Made by a program: the position numbers and the translations under genes. A stretch of DNA of 44,797 nucleotides from positions 1 through 44,797 of the forward strand of contig NZ_JAAPBF010000037.1 in NCBI RefSeq assembly GCF_022695985.1, read 5' to 3'. The notes beneath the pieces are model-generated. The model searched no databases and was not told the DNA's origin. It was given only the letters and a program-made list of their open reading frames with translations. Position 1 is the stretch's first letter, and every line of letters begins with the position of its first letter. Origin of the DNA: Streptomyces sp. NP-1717 (lineage in GTDB: Bacteria; Actinomycetota; Actinomycetes; Streptomycetales; Streptomycetaceae). Below are positions 32,808 through 42,146 of this stretch, in pieces.

Positions 32808-32996
32808 GTCCCGACGAGGGCCCGGCCGGTCGCGTGGGCGCTGTGACGTCAGCCCTGGTGACACGCCGCGGAGCACACACGCTTGAGGTCGATGTGACCT
32901 CGCGTCGTCAGGTGTGCGGATCGCTGCATGCGGGGCAACGTAACCGCGGTGGCCGAACCGGGTCAATGACCGGCCGCATCCTGGACGGGCGCGGTG

Positions 32997-33030
32997 TGCC
33001 CGGGCGGGCCGTGTCCGCGCCGCCCGGGCA
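32997..33030 (-). terminator. Terminator after the amylase gene
   Basis: A perfect 11-bp stem (32997-33007 with 33020-33030), 12-base loop, directly downstream of the amylase stop on the minus strand. Confidence 0.65.
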
Positions 33031-33036
33031 TGACGC

Positions 33037-36000
33037 TCACTTCAGATACGGACCGGGAGTACCGATCCTGCCGGGCGCCGCGTTCTTCCCGCCGAGGTCG
33101 AGGACGTACACCCGCAGATTGCCCTTTCCGGGTGCCGGCACGTCGAGCCTGCCGCCGGTCACCGTGCGGGTGTCGCCCGTGACGGCGTCCCGGTAGGTGC
33201 CGTTGGGGATCCCGGTGTACGTCGCCGCGCCGGTGACCGTGACGAGGGCGAAGCTGTCGGTTCCCGAGGCGGCGTCGGTGTAGCGGCGTTTGAAGGCCAT
33301 CTGGCCGGTGATGCCGTCGGTCGAGTACTGGCCCATCTGGAGGGCCGGCACGCCGCGCCTGATGTCGCCGAGGCGCTGGAGGTGCTTGACTAGCGGCTTG
33401 GCCAGGGTCGTGGCGACCTCGCCGGTGGCGGAGTCGGCCTTGCCGAATTCGGATGCCCTGACGTCACCGGCCAGATGGCCGCCGAAGTAGGCGCGGCCGG
33501 TGGTCGCCAGCGGGCAGGAGGGCCCGCAGTCGATCCGCTGGCCCTTCTGGAACTCGATCTCCGATCCGTAGTAGAGGGTGGGGATGCCGCGGAAGGTCCA
33601 CATCAGGGACATGTTCTCGGCCCAGGCGTCCGTGCCGCCGGTGTAGCGTTCGGCGCTCTTGTTGGGCCCGTAGTCGTGGCTGTCCACATAGACGACGTTG
33701 TAGGTCGCGTCGTTGGTGGAGTCGTCGGAGTCCTTGCCGTTGTGGAAGGCGTTGGCGGCGTCCCCGAAGTTCATGTGCATGCGCATGTCGATGATGTTCA
33801 TGCCGGAGAACCGGCTGCGGTCGGGGGTGTGGTACGCGTTGCCGTCGAGGAACGCGTTGGTGGAGGTGGGCTGTGCGGCGACGCCGGCCTGGTTCTCGTA
33901 CTCGTACATCTCTAGTGCGGCCTTCGCGTCGTCCGCGGCGTACTCCTTGCGTTCCTTCCAGGTGAAGAACTGCGCGGAGTGGTTGACCGAGCCGCGGTTC
34001 CACTTGTCGTTGACGAACGCGCCGACCTCGCCGAAGACGAAGAAGTTCCTGGCGGCCTCGGCGCCGTGCCTGCGTGTGACGCGCTCCTGGATGGCGGGCA
34101 GGAAGCGGCGGTTGAAGGTGGTGCGCGGGATGTGTACGGCGGTGTCGACGCGGAAGCCGTCCACGCCCATGTCGATGTACTTGTCGTAGGCGCCGATCAG
34201 ATAGTTCTGGACGGGCGCGGACTCGGTGTTGAGGTCGGCGAGGTCGTCGTGCAGCCAGCAGGAGCGGGAGTCCTCGCCCTCCCAGTTCCCGAGCCAGCAG
34301 TTGTGGTAGTACGCCTTCGGGAACATGCCCGAAGTGGGGCTGGGCCACTGGCAGTTGTAGATGCGGTAGCCCTCGGGCGAGGTGTGCTGCGTGGGCTTGC
34401 CCCAGTCGACGCACGTGTTGCCGGACGGTTCGGCCGTCGACCACAGGTCGCCGTTGTAGTAGGACTTCCCCGACTTGGGCTCGACGGTCAGGCCGTCGTA
34501 CTCGAACCCGTCGCTCCTCTCGTCGTAGTACCAGGACCAGTCCTGGTCCCGGACTCCGTACACGGTCGGGGTGTACAGGCCCTTGGCGCCCCAGCGCGAG
34601 GAGTGGTTGTAGACGACGTCCTGGTAGATCTTCATGCCCTTGGCGTGGGCCGCGTTGATGAGGTCCTGGTAGGAGGCACCGGCGGACTCCAGTCGCGGGT
34701 CGACCCGGTAGAAGTCGTATCCGTGGTAGCCGTGGTAGTCGTAGTCGGACCGGTTGAGGACGACGGGGGTGATCCAGATCGCGGACATGCCGAGGGCCTT
34801 GATGTAGTCGAGTTTGTCGACGAGCCCTCTGAAGTCACCCCGGAACATGGGGTCGTTGTTGGCGGCGTTGCCTGACTTCACGTGCTGGCTGCCGCCCCGG
34901 TTGTTGCTCGCGTCGCCGTCGTTGAAGCGGGCGGTGAGGACGAAGTAGATGGGGTCCTTGCGCGGGTCGGTGCCCAGTGGCCTGCCGGGATCGGCGGCGG
35001 GTGGCCTGTTCCCTGTGGTGGCCTCGGCCGCCGTGGACGCCGCCGAGATGTTGCCGGCGGCGTCGGCCGCCCTGACGGTGTAGCGGTAGGTGGTCCGCTC
35101 CTCCAGGTTCGCGTCGGAGAGCACCGTGGACCCGACGTCGGTGACGACCGTGCCCTTCGTGCCGCCGGTGCGGATGACCTGATACTTCGTCACTCCCCGG
35201 TCGTCGTCGGACGGTTCCCAGGTGACGACGACCGCGACGCCGTCCGCCTTGGCGGTCACCTTCGCCGGTACGGTCGGGGCCCGGGTGTCCGGGGTCTCGG
35301 CGGCGCAGGGGTCGTCGGCGTCCTGGGTGACGGTGCCGTTCCTGACGGTGCTCAGCCCGGCCGGGACGGTGTAGTTCCTCCCGTTGTTGTTGTCCCAGAC
35401 GCCGTTGCCGTTGTTGAACGTGGCCAGCATCCCGGTGGCGGCGCCGAGATCCACGGTCCTGCGCACCCAGCCGGTGCAGGCCGGCTCCATGCCGACGCCC
35501 GGGACCTGCGTCCAGGCGCCGCCGTCCGGCCGGTAGTGCAGGTTGGTGGTGGTCCAGCCGACGCCTCCGGTCGCGTAGTAGACATCGGCGGTGTTTCCTC
35601 CGCCGGGGTCGGGGTCCGGATCCGGGCCGGTGTCGGCGCACGGGTCGCTGTGAGCCACCACGCCGTCCTTGACGGTGATGTTCCCGCTGCCCAGGTCGTA
35701 GTTCTTCCCGGCGTTGTTGTCCCAGACGCCGGCTCCGTCGTTGAAGGTCGCCTTCAGACCGGGCGCGGCGCCGAGGGTGACGGTCTTCTTCACCCAGTCC
35801 GTGCAGGCGGCCTCCATCCGGACACCCGGTACGGCCGTCCAGGCGCCGCCGTCCGGGGCGTAATGAAGGTAGTACGCCGACCAGTTCTTGGTCTTCGTGT
35901 AGTAGAAGACCGTCGCCGTGGTCTCGGCGGCGGCGACGGGCGCCGATGCCGTGTCCGCGGTGTCGGGTACGGCGGCGAGAAGCCCCAGCAGACCGGCGGT

Positions 36001-36072
36001 GGCGGTCGCCGCGGCCAAGGGGCGTCCGAGTCGATGGGATCGGGGGTGCAGCGGGTACGGGTCGCGCGTCAT
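33037..36072 (-). CDS. Secreted alpha-amylase (GH13) with two CBM25 and one Fn3 domain
   Basis: A 1011-residue extracellular starch-degrading enzyme. Signal peptide (1 to about 45), two starch-binding CBM25 repeats (about 50-140 and 162-250, each with WxxxxLHYxPDGGAW and VWDNNxGxNY), an Fn3 domain (about 265-352), then the GH13 catalytic part. The four GH13 regions are intact: DVVYNH (485-490), GFRVDTAVH with nucleophile Asp 643, FGEV with acid/base Glu 682, and VDSHD. ATG 36072 was chosen because it begins the signal peptide and has AGGAG upstream; the frame continues 40 codons further without sense. A GCAAG/CTTGC palindrome in the promoter region and the adjoining ROK gene suggest sugar control. 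Confidence 0.93.
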   Translation of the reverse strand: MTRDPYPLHPRSHRLGRPLAAATATAGLLGLLAAVPDTADTASAPVAAAETTATVFYYTKTKNWSAYYLHYAPDGGAWTAVPGVRMEAACTDWVKKTVTLGAAPGLKATFNDGAGVWDNNAGKNYDLGSGNITVKDGVVAHSDPCADTGPDPDPDPGGGNTADVYYATGGVGWTTTNLHYRPDGGAWTQVPGVGMEPACTGWVRRTVDLGAATGMLATFNNGNGVWDNNNGRNYTVPAGLSTVRNGTVTQDADDPCAAETPDTRAPTVPAKVTAKADGVAVVVTWEPSDDDRGVTKYQVIRTGGTKGTVVTDVGSTVLSDANLEERTTYRYTVRAADAAGNISAASTAAEATTGNRPPAADPGRPLGTDPRKDPIYFVLTARFNDGDASNNRGGSQHVKSGNAANNDPMFRGDFRGLVDKLDYIKALGMSAIWITPVVLNRSDYDYHGYHGYDFYRVDPRLESAGASYQDLINAAHAKGMKIYQDVVYNHSSRWGAKGLYTPTVYGVRDQDWSWYYDERSDGFEYDGLTVEPKSGKSYYNGDLWSTAEPSGNTCVDWGKPTQHTSPEGYRIYNCQWPSPTSGMFPKAYYHNCWLGNWEGEDSRSCWLHDDLADLNTESAPVQNYLIGAYDKYIDMGVDGFRVDTAVHIPRTTFNRRFLPAIQERVTRRHGAEAARNFFVFGEVGAFVNDKWNRGSVNHSAQFFTWKERKEYAADDAKAALEMYEYENQAGVAAQPTSTNAFLDGNAYHTPDRSRFSGMNIIDMRMHMNFGDAANAFHNGKDSDDSTNDATYNVVYVDSHDYGPNKSAERYTGGTDAWAENMSLMWTFRGIPTLYYGSEIEFQKGQRIDCGPSCPLATTGRAYFGGHLAGDVRASEFGKADSATGEVATTLAKPLVKHLQRLGDIRRGVPALQMGQYSTDGITGQMAFKRRYTDAASGTDSFALVTVTGAATYTGIPNGTYRDAVTGDTRTVTGGRLDVPAPGKGNLRVYVLDLGGKNAAPGRIGTPGPYLK

Positions 36073-36188
36073 CCAGGACTCCTGGGGAGAGATGCCACGG
36101 TCACCACCGCGGCGGCCGGGACCCTGACGCGCCTCAGGGGTCGGCTGAACAGCTCTGTCCGGCATGGAAGTTGTGCCGGAATGTTGCT

Positions 36189-36200
36189 GCAAGCTCTTGC
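36189..36200. promoter_or_regulatory. MalR-like operator upstream of the amylase
   Basis: GCAAGCTCTTGC, 5-bp perfect arms around a two-base centre; on the minus strand it reads into CTTGCAGCAACATT. Streptomyces amylase and maltose genes carry CTTGCAG-type repeats bound by the LacI-family repressor MalR (Reg1). It is about 120 bases before the start codon. The rest of 36073-36265 shows nothing else I can support. Confidence 0.45.
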
Positions 36201-36265
36201 GGGAAGGAAGTTACCGCCGTGCGGCGGACCCGTAAAGCCTTCGCGCACGGGCGAGATGGGGCCGC

Positions 36266-37843
36266 CTACCGGGCCGGACGGACCCCGCCCGCGGCCTGCG
36301 CGATGTTGCGCGCCATCCCGCCGAACACGACGGCGTGGAACGGCGCGACGCTCCACCAGTACGCGTGTCCCAGCAGCCCGCGCGGATGGAACACGGCGCG
36401 CTGCCGGTAGCGGGTACGGCCGCCCTCCCCCCGCTCGACGCGCATCTCCAGCCAGGCGAGTCCCGGCAGCCGCATCTCCGCCCGCAGCCGCAGCAGCCGG
36501 CCCGGTTCGATCTCCTCGACGCGCCAGAAGTCCAGCGAGTCGCCGACCCGCAGCCGTGCGGCGTCCCGGCGGCCCCGGCGCAGCCCGACGCCCCCGACGA
36601 GCCGGTCCAGCCAGCCGCGCACGGCCCAGGCCGGCGGGAAGGAGTACCAGCCGTTCTCACCGCCGATGCCTTCGATGACCCGCCACAGGGCCTCGGGGCT
36701 CGCGTCGAGGTCAAGTTCGCGGTTGTCTGTGTAGAGGCTGCCGCCCGCCCAGTCGGGGTCCGTCGGCAGCGGGTCGCTCGGCGCCCCGGGGACGGCGGCG
36801 GAGGACCAGCGGGTCGTCACCTGGGCGTCCTGGATCCGTTTGAGGGCCAGGCGCAGCGCCTCCTCGAAGCCGATGGGCCGGCCGGGCAGGTCGGGCACAT
36901 GACGTGCGATGTCGTGCTCGTGGCAGACCACTTCATGACGCAGCGACTCCGCGAGCGGCCGGGCGATCGAGCGGGGTACGGGGGTGACCAGGCCGATCCA
37001 GTGGCTGGAGAGGGTCGGTGTCAGGACGGGCACGGGCACGATCAGCCGGTGCCGCAGCCCGGCGACGGCGGCGTACGTGTGCATCATGTCGAGGTAGGTG
37101 AGGACGTCGGGGCCGCCGATGTCGAAGGAGCGGTTGACGTCGGCGGGCATCCGGGCGGCGCCGACGAGGTAGCGCAGGACGTCCCGGACGGCGATCGGCT
37201 GGATACGGCTGCGCACCCAGCTCGGTGTGACCATCACCGGCAGGCGTTCGGTGAGGTAGCGCAGCATCTCGAAGGACGCCGAGCCCGACCCGATGATGAC
37301 GGCGGCGCGCAGCACGGTGGTGGGGACCCGCGAGTCGAGCAGGATGTGTCCGACCTCGGCGCGCGAGCGCAGATGGGGTGAGAGGTCCCGTTCGGGTACG
37401 CCGGCCGGGGTGAGACCGCCGAGATAGACGATGCGCCGGACGCCCGCGGCGTGGGCCTGTTCGGCGAAGATCCGGGCGGCCTCGCGGTCGGTGCGCTCGA
37501 AGCCCGATCCGGTGCCGAGCGCGTGGACGAGGTAGAAGGCGACGTCGATGCCGCGCATCGCCTCGCCGACGGACTCCGCGTCGGTGACGTCGCCGCGTAC
37601 GGCCTCGGCCCGGTCGGCCCAGGTGTGGTCGCGCAGTTTCCCGGGCGTACGGGCGAGGCAGCGCACCCGGTGCCCGGCGTCCAGCAGCTCCGGTACGAGC
37701 CGGCCGCCGATGTAGCCGGTGGCGCCGGTGACCAGACAGTGGAGCGGGGGTGTCGCGTCCGTGCCGTTCGCCGGAATCGGGTCCTTCGCCGCGCCCGTGC
37801 CGTCCGCGGGACTCGTGCCGTTCGCCGCGTCGCCGTTCGTCAT
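36266..37843 (-). CDS. NAD(P)-binding SDR protein with DUF2867 domain
   Basis: A 525-residue two-domain protein. After a low-complexity N-terminus (NGD/NGT repeats, about 1-32) comes an atypical short-chain dehydrogenase Rossmann domain with CLVTGATGYIGGRLVPELL and RIVYLGGLTP, then a C-terminal DUF2867 domain (about 365-525: NGWYSFPPAWAVRGWLDRLV, RVGDSLDFWRVEEIEPG, GLLGHAYWWSVAPFHAVVFG). It is a family of unknown role found with NmrA- and YwnB-like proteins. The catalytic YxxxK of true SDRs is not evident. GGAGG is six bases before ATG 37843. No operon partner is clear. Confidence 0.85.
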   Translation of the reverse strand: MTNGDAANGTSPADGTGAAKDPIPANGTDATPPLHCLVTGATGYIGGRLVPELLDAGHRVRCLARTPGKLRDHTWADRAEAVRGDVTDAESVGEAMRGIDVAFYLVHALGTGSGFERTDREAARIFAEQAHAAGVRRIVYLGGLTPAGVPERDLSPHLRSRAEVGHILLDSRVPTTVLRAAVIIGSGSASFEMLRYLTERLPVMVTPSWVRSRIQPIAVRDVLRYLVGAARMPADVNRSFDIGGPDVLTYLDMMHTYAAVAGLRHRLIVPVPVLTPTLSSHWIGLVTPVPRSIARPLAESLRHEVVCHEHDIARHVPDLPGRPIGFEEALRLALKRIQDAQVTTRWSSAAVPGAPSDPLPTDPDWAGGSLYTDNRELDLDASPEALWRVIEGIGGENGWYSFPPAWAVRGWLDRLVGGVGLRRGRRDAARLRVGDSLDFWRVEEIEPGRLLRLRAEMRLPGLAWLEMRVERGEGGRTRYRQRAVFHPRGLLGHAYWWSVAPFHAVVFGGMARNIAQAAGGVRPAR

Positions 37844-37925
37844 GGAATCCTCCGTCGGCCGTGTGCGTAGCGTCCACCTTGCCCCGGCGGGAGCACTTGT
37901 GCCCGTTCGGTGGCCGGGACAGCCC

Positions 37926-38495
37926 CTACAGCGGCAGGAACGCGGCCGCCGTCGCCGCGCCGAGCGAGGCGCCCGCCGCCGTCTGGGCGATGGAGTGGTA
38001 GCCGAGCCGTACCCGCGACCAGCACACGGCGCCGACGAGGCCGTACGCCGCGAGCCACCACGGGTCGTGGACGGCGGCGAGCATCGCGACGACCGCGGAC
38101 GCCACCGCGGAGTCGACGCTGATCTTCCATACGGTGTTCACCGCCAGCAGGACGACCGTCATCACCCACAGCGCCGTCATCGCGATCAGGATGCCGGTGG
38201 GTGCCCGTCCGGCGGTCATCGCCAGCGCGCCGGCGCCGATCGAGCCGAGGATCACCAGGAAGATCGGTGCCCGCTGGGTCCGGTCCACGACATGCCGGTC
38301 GCCCCATCTGCCGCGCCCGCGTTCCCACTCTATGTACGCGGCCGGCACCACCCCGGCGCACAGCGCGCCCAGCAGCCCCCAGGGGACGCCCGTCCAGTCG
38401 CCCGCCGCCGCGGCGCCTATGCCGACCATCCCGGCGAGCAGGGTGTTGCGGGGCTGGAGCACGTCGGTCGTCCGGCGGGCCGTCTCCGTACTCAC
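37926..38495 (-). CDS. PAP2-superfamily-like integral membrane protein
   Basis: A 189-residue protein with about six hydrophobic helices. The C-terminal SRVRLGYHSIAQTAAGASLG is the third PAP2 phosphatase motif (SRxxxxxHxxxD) with the final Asp replaced. The first motif (KxxxxxxRP) is not visible, and where PSGH should be there is KISVDSAVASAV, so the motif-2 His is Asp. It is likely a structural or altered-function relative rather than an active lipid phosphatase. GTG 38495 has GGGAG six bases upstream. It starts 32 bases after the DUF475 gene and probably belongs to the same operon. Confidence 0.72.
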   Translation of the reverse strand: MSTETARRTTDVLQPRNTLLAGMVGIGAAAAGDWTGVPWGLLGALCAGVVPAAYIEWERGRGRWGDRHVVDRTQRAPIFLVILGSIGAGALAMTAGRAPTGILIAMTALWVMTVVLLAVNTVWKISVDSAVASAVVAMLAAVHDPWWLAAYGLVGAVCWSRVRLGYHSIAQTAAGASLGAATAAAFLPL

Positions 38496-38527
38496 GTACG
38501 ACTCCCGTGACACGCGGCTCACGCGGC

Positions 38528-39664
38528 TCACGCGGCGTCCGACACGCGCGCCTCGCCCGCCGCGATCCGCCGGTTGCGCCGGACCGACGACCAGAAGGAC
38601 CAGCCGATCAGGACGACCCCGACGAGTCCGGTGATGATCTCGCTGATCTGGTACTGGATGGTGACGAGCAGGATCACGGCGAGCGCGCCGATCGCGTAGT
38701 GCGCGCCGTGCTCCAGATAGACGTAGTCGTCGAGGGTGCCCTGGCGGACGAGGTAGACGGTCAGCGACCGGACGTACAGCGCGCCGATACCGAGACCGAG
38801 CGCCATGAGCACGATGTCGTTGGTGATGGCGAAGGCGCCGATCACGCCGTCGAAGGAGAAGGACGCGTCGATGACTTCGAGGTAGAGGAACATGAAGAAC
38901 GCGGCCTTGCCGGTGACGGCGACGACCGATGGGCCGCCCCCGCCGCCGCGCGCCGACGCCGTCCGCGCCTCGGCCTCCTTCGCGGCCTGGGCCTCCTCCT
39001 CGTCGGCCAGCCGGTTCTCGAAGAAGCTGGAGAGCCCCCCGACGATCAGATAGGTGACGAGACCGGCGAGTCCGGAGGTGAGCACCGTCTGGGCCTTGTC
39101 GGCGTGTGCGCCGCCGTGCTGGTGGGCGTGTGTCGCCACCGTCATGGAGGCGATCAGCAGCACGATCAGCGCGAGGCAGACGGACAGCATCTCGACCTGT
39201 CCGAGCCTGGCCAGCGGGCGTTCGATCCAGCCCAGCCACTTGATCTCGCGGTCCTCGAAAATGAAGTTGAGGAAGATCATCAGCAGGAACATGCCGCCGA
39301 AGGCGGCGATCGACGGGTGCGCGTCGGTGACCAGTTGCTGGTAACGGTCCTTGTCGTTGACGGCCAGCTCCACCGCCTTGACGGGGCTGAGCTTCGCGGT
39401 GACCGCGACGATGACGACGGGAAAGGCGAGTCTCATGCCGAACACGGCGATGAGGACACCGATCGTGAGGAAGATCTTCTGCCAGAAGGCGCTCATCTTC
39501 TTCAGGATCCCGGCGTTGATCACCGCGTTGTCGAAGGACAGCGAGACCTCCAGCACTGTCAGGATCGCGACGACCCCGAGTGCGGCCCAGCCGTCGTAGA
39601 ACACCGCCGCCGCCAGACCGAGCGCGGTGAAGCCGAACGCCCAGCCGAAAGTTCTCAGTACCAC
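38528..39664 (-). CDS. DUF475/TerC-family membrane protein
   Basis: A 378-residue polytopic membrane protein related to TerC of tellurite resistance and to metal-exporting relatives. Two matching acidic helices, VLEVSLSFDNAVINAG and EVIDASFSFDGVIGA, carry the Asp/Asn pairs thought to bind metal; a charged cytoplasmic loop rich in Glu/Ala (RLADEEEAQAAKEAEAR) separates the halves. The role is probably metal ion or tellurite homeostasis. GTG 39664 is the start, with GGAAGG eleven bases upstream. It is divergent from the sigma-factor gene, sharing a 175-base intergenic region. Confidence 0.88.
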   Translation of the reverse strand: MVLRTFGWAFGFTALGLAAAVFYDGWAALGVVAILTVLEVSLSFDNAVINAGILKKMSAFWQKIFLTIGVLIAVFGMRLAFPVVIVAVTAKLSPVKAVELAVNDKDRYQQLVTDAHPSIAAFGGMFLLMIFLNFIFEDREIKWLGWIERPLARLGQVEMLSVCLALIVLLIASMTVATHAHQHGGAHADKAQTVLTSGLAGLVTYLIVGGLSSFFENRLADEEEAQAAKEAEARTASARGGGGGPSVVAVTGKAAFFMFLYLEVIDASFSFDGVIGAFAITNDIVLMALGLGIGALYVRSLTVYLVRQGTLDDYVYLEHGAHYAIGALAVILLVTIQYQISEIITGLVGVVLIGWSFWSSVRRNRRIAAGEARVSDAA

Positions 39665-39839
39665 GAGTCACCATGCCTTCCGCCGACACATGCTAGGCGA
39701 TCTTCGGTCACGCACCCCGTTAGAAGAACGGATTCCGGGCAACACTTGCCAGGCGGCAACTATTAGGCCACGGTGGGACCGGACGGGTCCTCAAGCAGTG
39801 GCAACGCGGCAGAGCGCCCACACCAGCGAAGGCGATGAC

Positions 39840-40748
39840 GTGACGATGAGTACGCACTCCCCCGCCGCTCCGGCCCCCATGGGCTCCGGAGCGGCCGGCA
39901 CCTGTACGGAGACAGACACACCGTCAGGCGAGCTCCCGTGGATCGAGGACACGGGGAAGGTCTCCCCGAAGGACGCGCGGGCGCTGTCCAAGCTCTTCTT
40001 CGACCGGCTCCAGGTCCTCGAAGAAGGCACGCGGGAGTACCAGTACGCCCGCAACACACTGATCGAGATGAACCAGTCGCTGGTCAGATACGCGGCGCGG
40101 CGCTTCCGCAATCTGGGCAGCGGCGACATGGAGGACATCCTCCAGGTCGGCACGATCGGTCTGATCAAGGCCATCGACCGGTTCGACCTCTCCCGCGAGG
40201 TGGAGTTCAGCTCCTTCGCGGTGCCGTACATCCACGGGGAGATCAAGCGGTTCTTCCGGGACACCACCTGGGCCGTGCATGTGCCGCGCAGGCTCCAGGA
40301 GTTGCGTACGGACCTGACCAAGGCGCAGGACGAGCTGAGCGACAGGCTGGGCCGCGGGCCCACCGTGGCCGAACTGGCGGAGCATCTGGGGCTGACCGAG
40401 GCCGAGATCATCGACGGGCGGGTCGCCGCCAACGGCTACACCGCCGGTTCACTCGATCTGCCGAACGACAGCGGGGACGACGCGCCGGCCGCCGTCGGCG
40501 GACGCGTCTTCGCCGACACGCTCGGCGCCTGCGATCCGGCCATGGAACTCGTCGAGAACTTCCACGCGCTCGCACCCCTGCTGGGACAGCTGGACGAACG
40601 CGACCGGGGGATCGTCGAGATGCGTTTCGGGCGTGAGATGACGCAGTCGGAGATCGGCACCGAGCTGGGTGTGTCGCAGATGCATGTGTCCCGGCTGCTC
40701 TCGCGCATCCTGAGCACCTTGCGCACGGGCATGCTCGCCGAGGAGTGA
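39840..40748 (+). CDS. SigB/SigF-type (group 3) RNA polymerase sigma factor
   Basis: A 302-residue alternative sigma factor. Region 2 (about 70-140) has QSLVRYAARRFRNLG, DMEDILQVGTIGLIKAIDRFD and EVEFSSFAVPYIHGEIKRFFRD; region 3 follows with VPRRLQELRTDL; region 4 has MTQSEIGTELGVSQMHVSRLL. It belongs to the stress/development group (SigB, SigF, SigG, SigN) of Streptomyces, normally held by RsbW-like anti-sigma factors and released by partner-switching. GTG 39840 with GAAGG seven bases upstream was preferred to ATG 39846. A SpoIIE-type phosphatase gene is convergent next door, fitting such a circuit. Confidence 0.93.
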   Translation: MTMSTHSPAAPAPMGSGAAGTCTETDTPSGELPWIEDTGKVSPKDARALSKLFFDRLQVLEEGTREYQYARNTLIEMNQSLVRYAARRFRNLGSGDMEDILQVGTIGLIKAIDRFDLSREVEFSSFAVPYIHGEIKRFFRDTTWAVHVPRRLQELRTDLTKAQDELSDRLGRGPTVAELAEHLGLTEAEIIDGRVAANGYTAGSLDLPNDSGDDAPAAVGGRVFADTLGACDPAMELVENFHALAPLLGQLDERDRGIVEMRFGREMTQSEIGTELGVSQMHVSRLLSRILSTLRTGMLAEE

Positions 40749-40767
40749 GAAACAGCCGTCCCTGATC

Positions 40768-40807
40768 CGAGGGGTGCGGACGCCGGAACGGGCGTCCGCA
40801 CCCCTCG
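40768..40807. terminator. Bidirectional terminator between sigma and phosphatase genes
   Basis: A perfect 17-bp stem (40768-40784 with 40791-40807), six-base loop, between convergent stop codons. Confidence 0.8.
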
Positions 40808-40808
40808 C

Positions 40809-42044
40809 TCAGTCCTGCGCGGCCGGCATCGGGCCGGCGTCCGACGGAAGGAGCGGCGGAGCCGAGGGCGAGTCGGCGTCCGGCCTGCCGAACCAGTCGA
40901 GGCAGACCGCGAGCGCGTCGTCCGTCGTCTCCGCCTTGCGGAACTCCGCCAGCGCGCGCAGCATGGCGCGCGGTACCGTCGCCGCCGGCAGCAGACCGGT
41001 CGAGTTGATCGCGCGGGCCAGTGCCCGTTCGCCGTACGACTCGCCCTCCGGCGAGACCGCGTCGTACACGCCGTCGCTCACCATGAACAGCCGGTCTCCC
41101 GGCAGGACGTGGAATTCCTGGGCCTCGTAGTGGGACTCCTCGAACATGCCGAGCGGAAGCTGCGCTTCCAGGGGGATGCGCTCGACGGTCCGGCCGCGCC
41201 GGCGCCACAGTTGCGGTGAGCCCGCGTCCACGACCTCCACACGGCCGGTCGCCAGTTCGAACCGCATCAGCAGCGTCGACACGTGCGACGCGCCGCGGTG
41301 CTGCTCGTAGATCGCCTGGTCGGCGAGGGCGGCCTGACCGGCGATGTCGAGGCCCGAGCGGCGCGCGTTGCGCAGGGCGTTGACGGCGAGATTGCTGAGC
41401 AGGGACGCCTGGATGCCCTCGCCCATGCCGTTGGTGACGGCGAGGGTCAGCTGATCCGCGTCGGCCGCCCAGTCGAAGTTGTCCCCGTGGATCGCGTAGG
41501 CCGGCTCCAGCTGGGCGCCGATGGCGAACTCCTCGGCGCCGCAGGCGCGCCCGGGGAGCAGCTGCCACTGCATCTCGGCCGCGAGCGTGAGCCGGCTGAC
41601 CCGCCGGGCCCGCTGGTAGGCGTCGGTGTCCCGCTCGGCGACCAGGATCTCGTGCCCGAGCAGATCGGCGACGTGCGCCAGATCTTCGACGGCCTCGGGG
41701 GTGGACCGGTCGCCGGGCAGCCGGACCGAGAGGATGCCGATCCGTTCACCGCGGACGGTGACCGGCAGATGGTGGTCCACGGCGTCGCCGTGCCGCACCT
41801 GCTGCTCGCGTGGTTCCTGGCTGCCGAAAGCCCGCCCCTCGGGGCTGTTGTAGAGCGAGAGCGGCTGCTCCTTGCCCGGCAGCGGGTCGTACGGGGTCAG
41901 GACCGTGAACCCGTAGTCGGCGAGGAACAGCTGCACGCGCCTGGCACCGTGGGAGGCGGCGAGCACGTCGCGGAGCCTGTCCACGAGCGCGTACGGCGCG
42001 GCTGCCCGCACCGATCTTCCGAGTACATCGTCGCGTTGTGTCAC
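40809..42044 (-). CDS. SpoIIE-type PP2C phosphatase with N-terminal GAF-like domain
   Basis: A 411-residue cytoplasmic protein. The N-terminal part (about 15-140) looks like a GAF sensor (RVQLFLADYGFTVLTPYD, LPVTVRGERIGILSVRL), followed by a linker helix and the PPM/SpoIIE domain (about 165-390): HGDNFDWAA, GMGEGIQASLLSNLAVNALRN, FELATGRVEVVDAGSP, DRLFMVSDGVYDA and TTDDALAVCLDW. In the metal loop that usually reads DxMGHG, this protein has TNGMGEG, so one metal Asp is Asn. Related streptomycete proteins share that change, so it may be a subfamily feature. Partner would be a phosphorylated anti-sigma antagonist. The start is GTG 42044. Confidence 0.85.
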   Translation of the reverse strand: MTQRDDVLGRSVRAAAPYALVDRLRDVLAASHGARRVQLFLADYGFTVLTPYDPLPGKEQPLSLYNSPEGRAFGSQEPREQQVRHGDAVDHHLPVTVRGERIGILSVRLPGDRSTPEAVEDLAHVADLLGHEILVAERDTDAYQRARRVSRLTLAAEMQWQLLPGRACGAEEFAIGAQLEPAYAIHGDNFDWAADADQLTLAVTNGMGEGIQASLLSNLAVNALRNARRSGLDIAGQAALADQAIYEQHRGASHVSTLLMRFELATGRVEVVDAGSPQLWRRRGRTVERIPLEAQLPLGMFEESHYEAQEFHVLPGDRLFMVSDGVYDAVSPEGESYGERALARAINSTGLLPAATVPRAMLRALAEFRKAETTDDALAVCLDWFGRPDADSPSAPPLLPSDAGPMPAAQD

Positions 42045-42146
42045 GGTCTCTCAGACATTCCTGGTAGGGGCGGGGACGGCCGCACGAGCGGAGTCGTCCG
42101 TGGGGCAGAGCTGACAGGGGCCGCCGTCGGGTGACACAGTGGAGGG

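Noticed and set aside
27349..36072. Secondary-metabolite gene cluster
   Set aside because: No PKS, NRPS, terpene, lanthipeptide or other core biosynthetic gene; the oxygenases fit sulfur scavenging and the rest is carbohydrate use.
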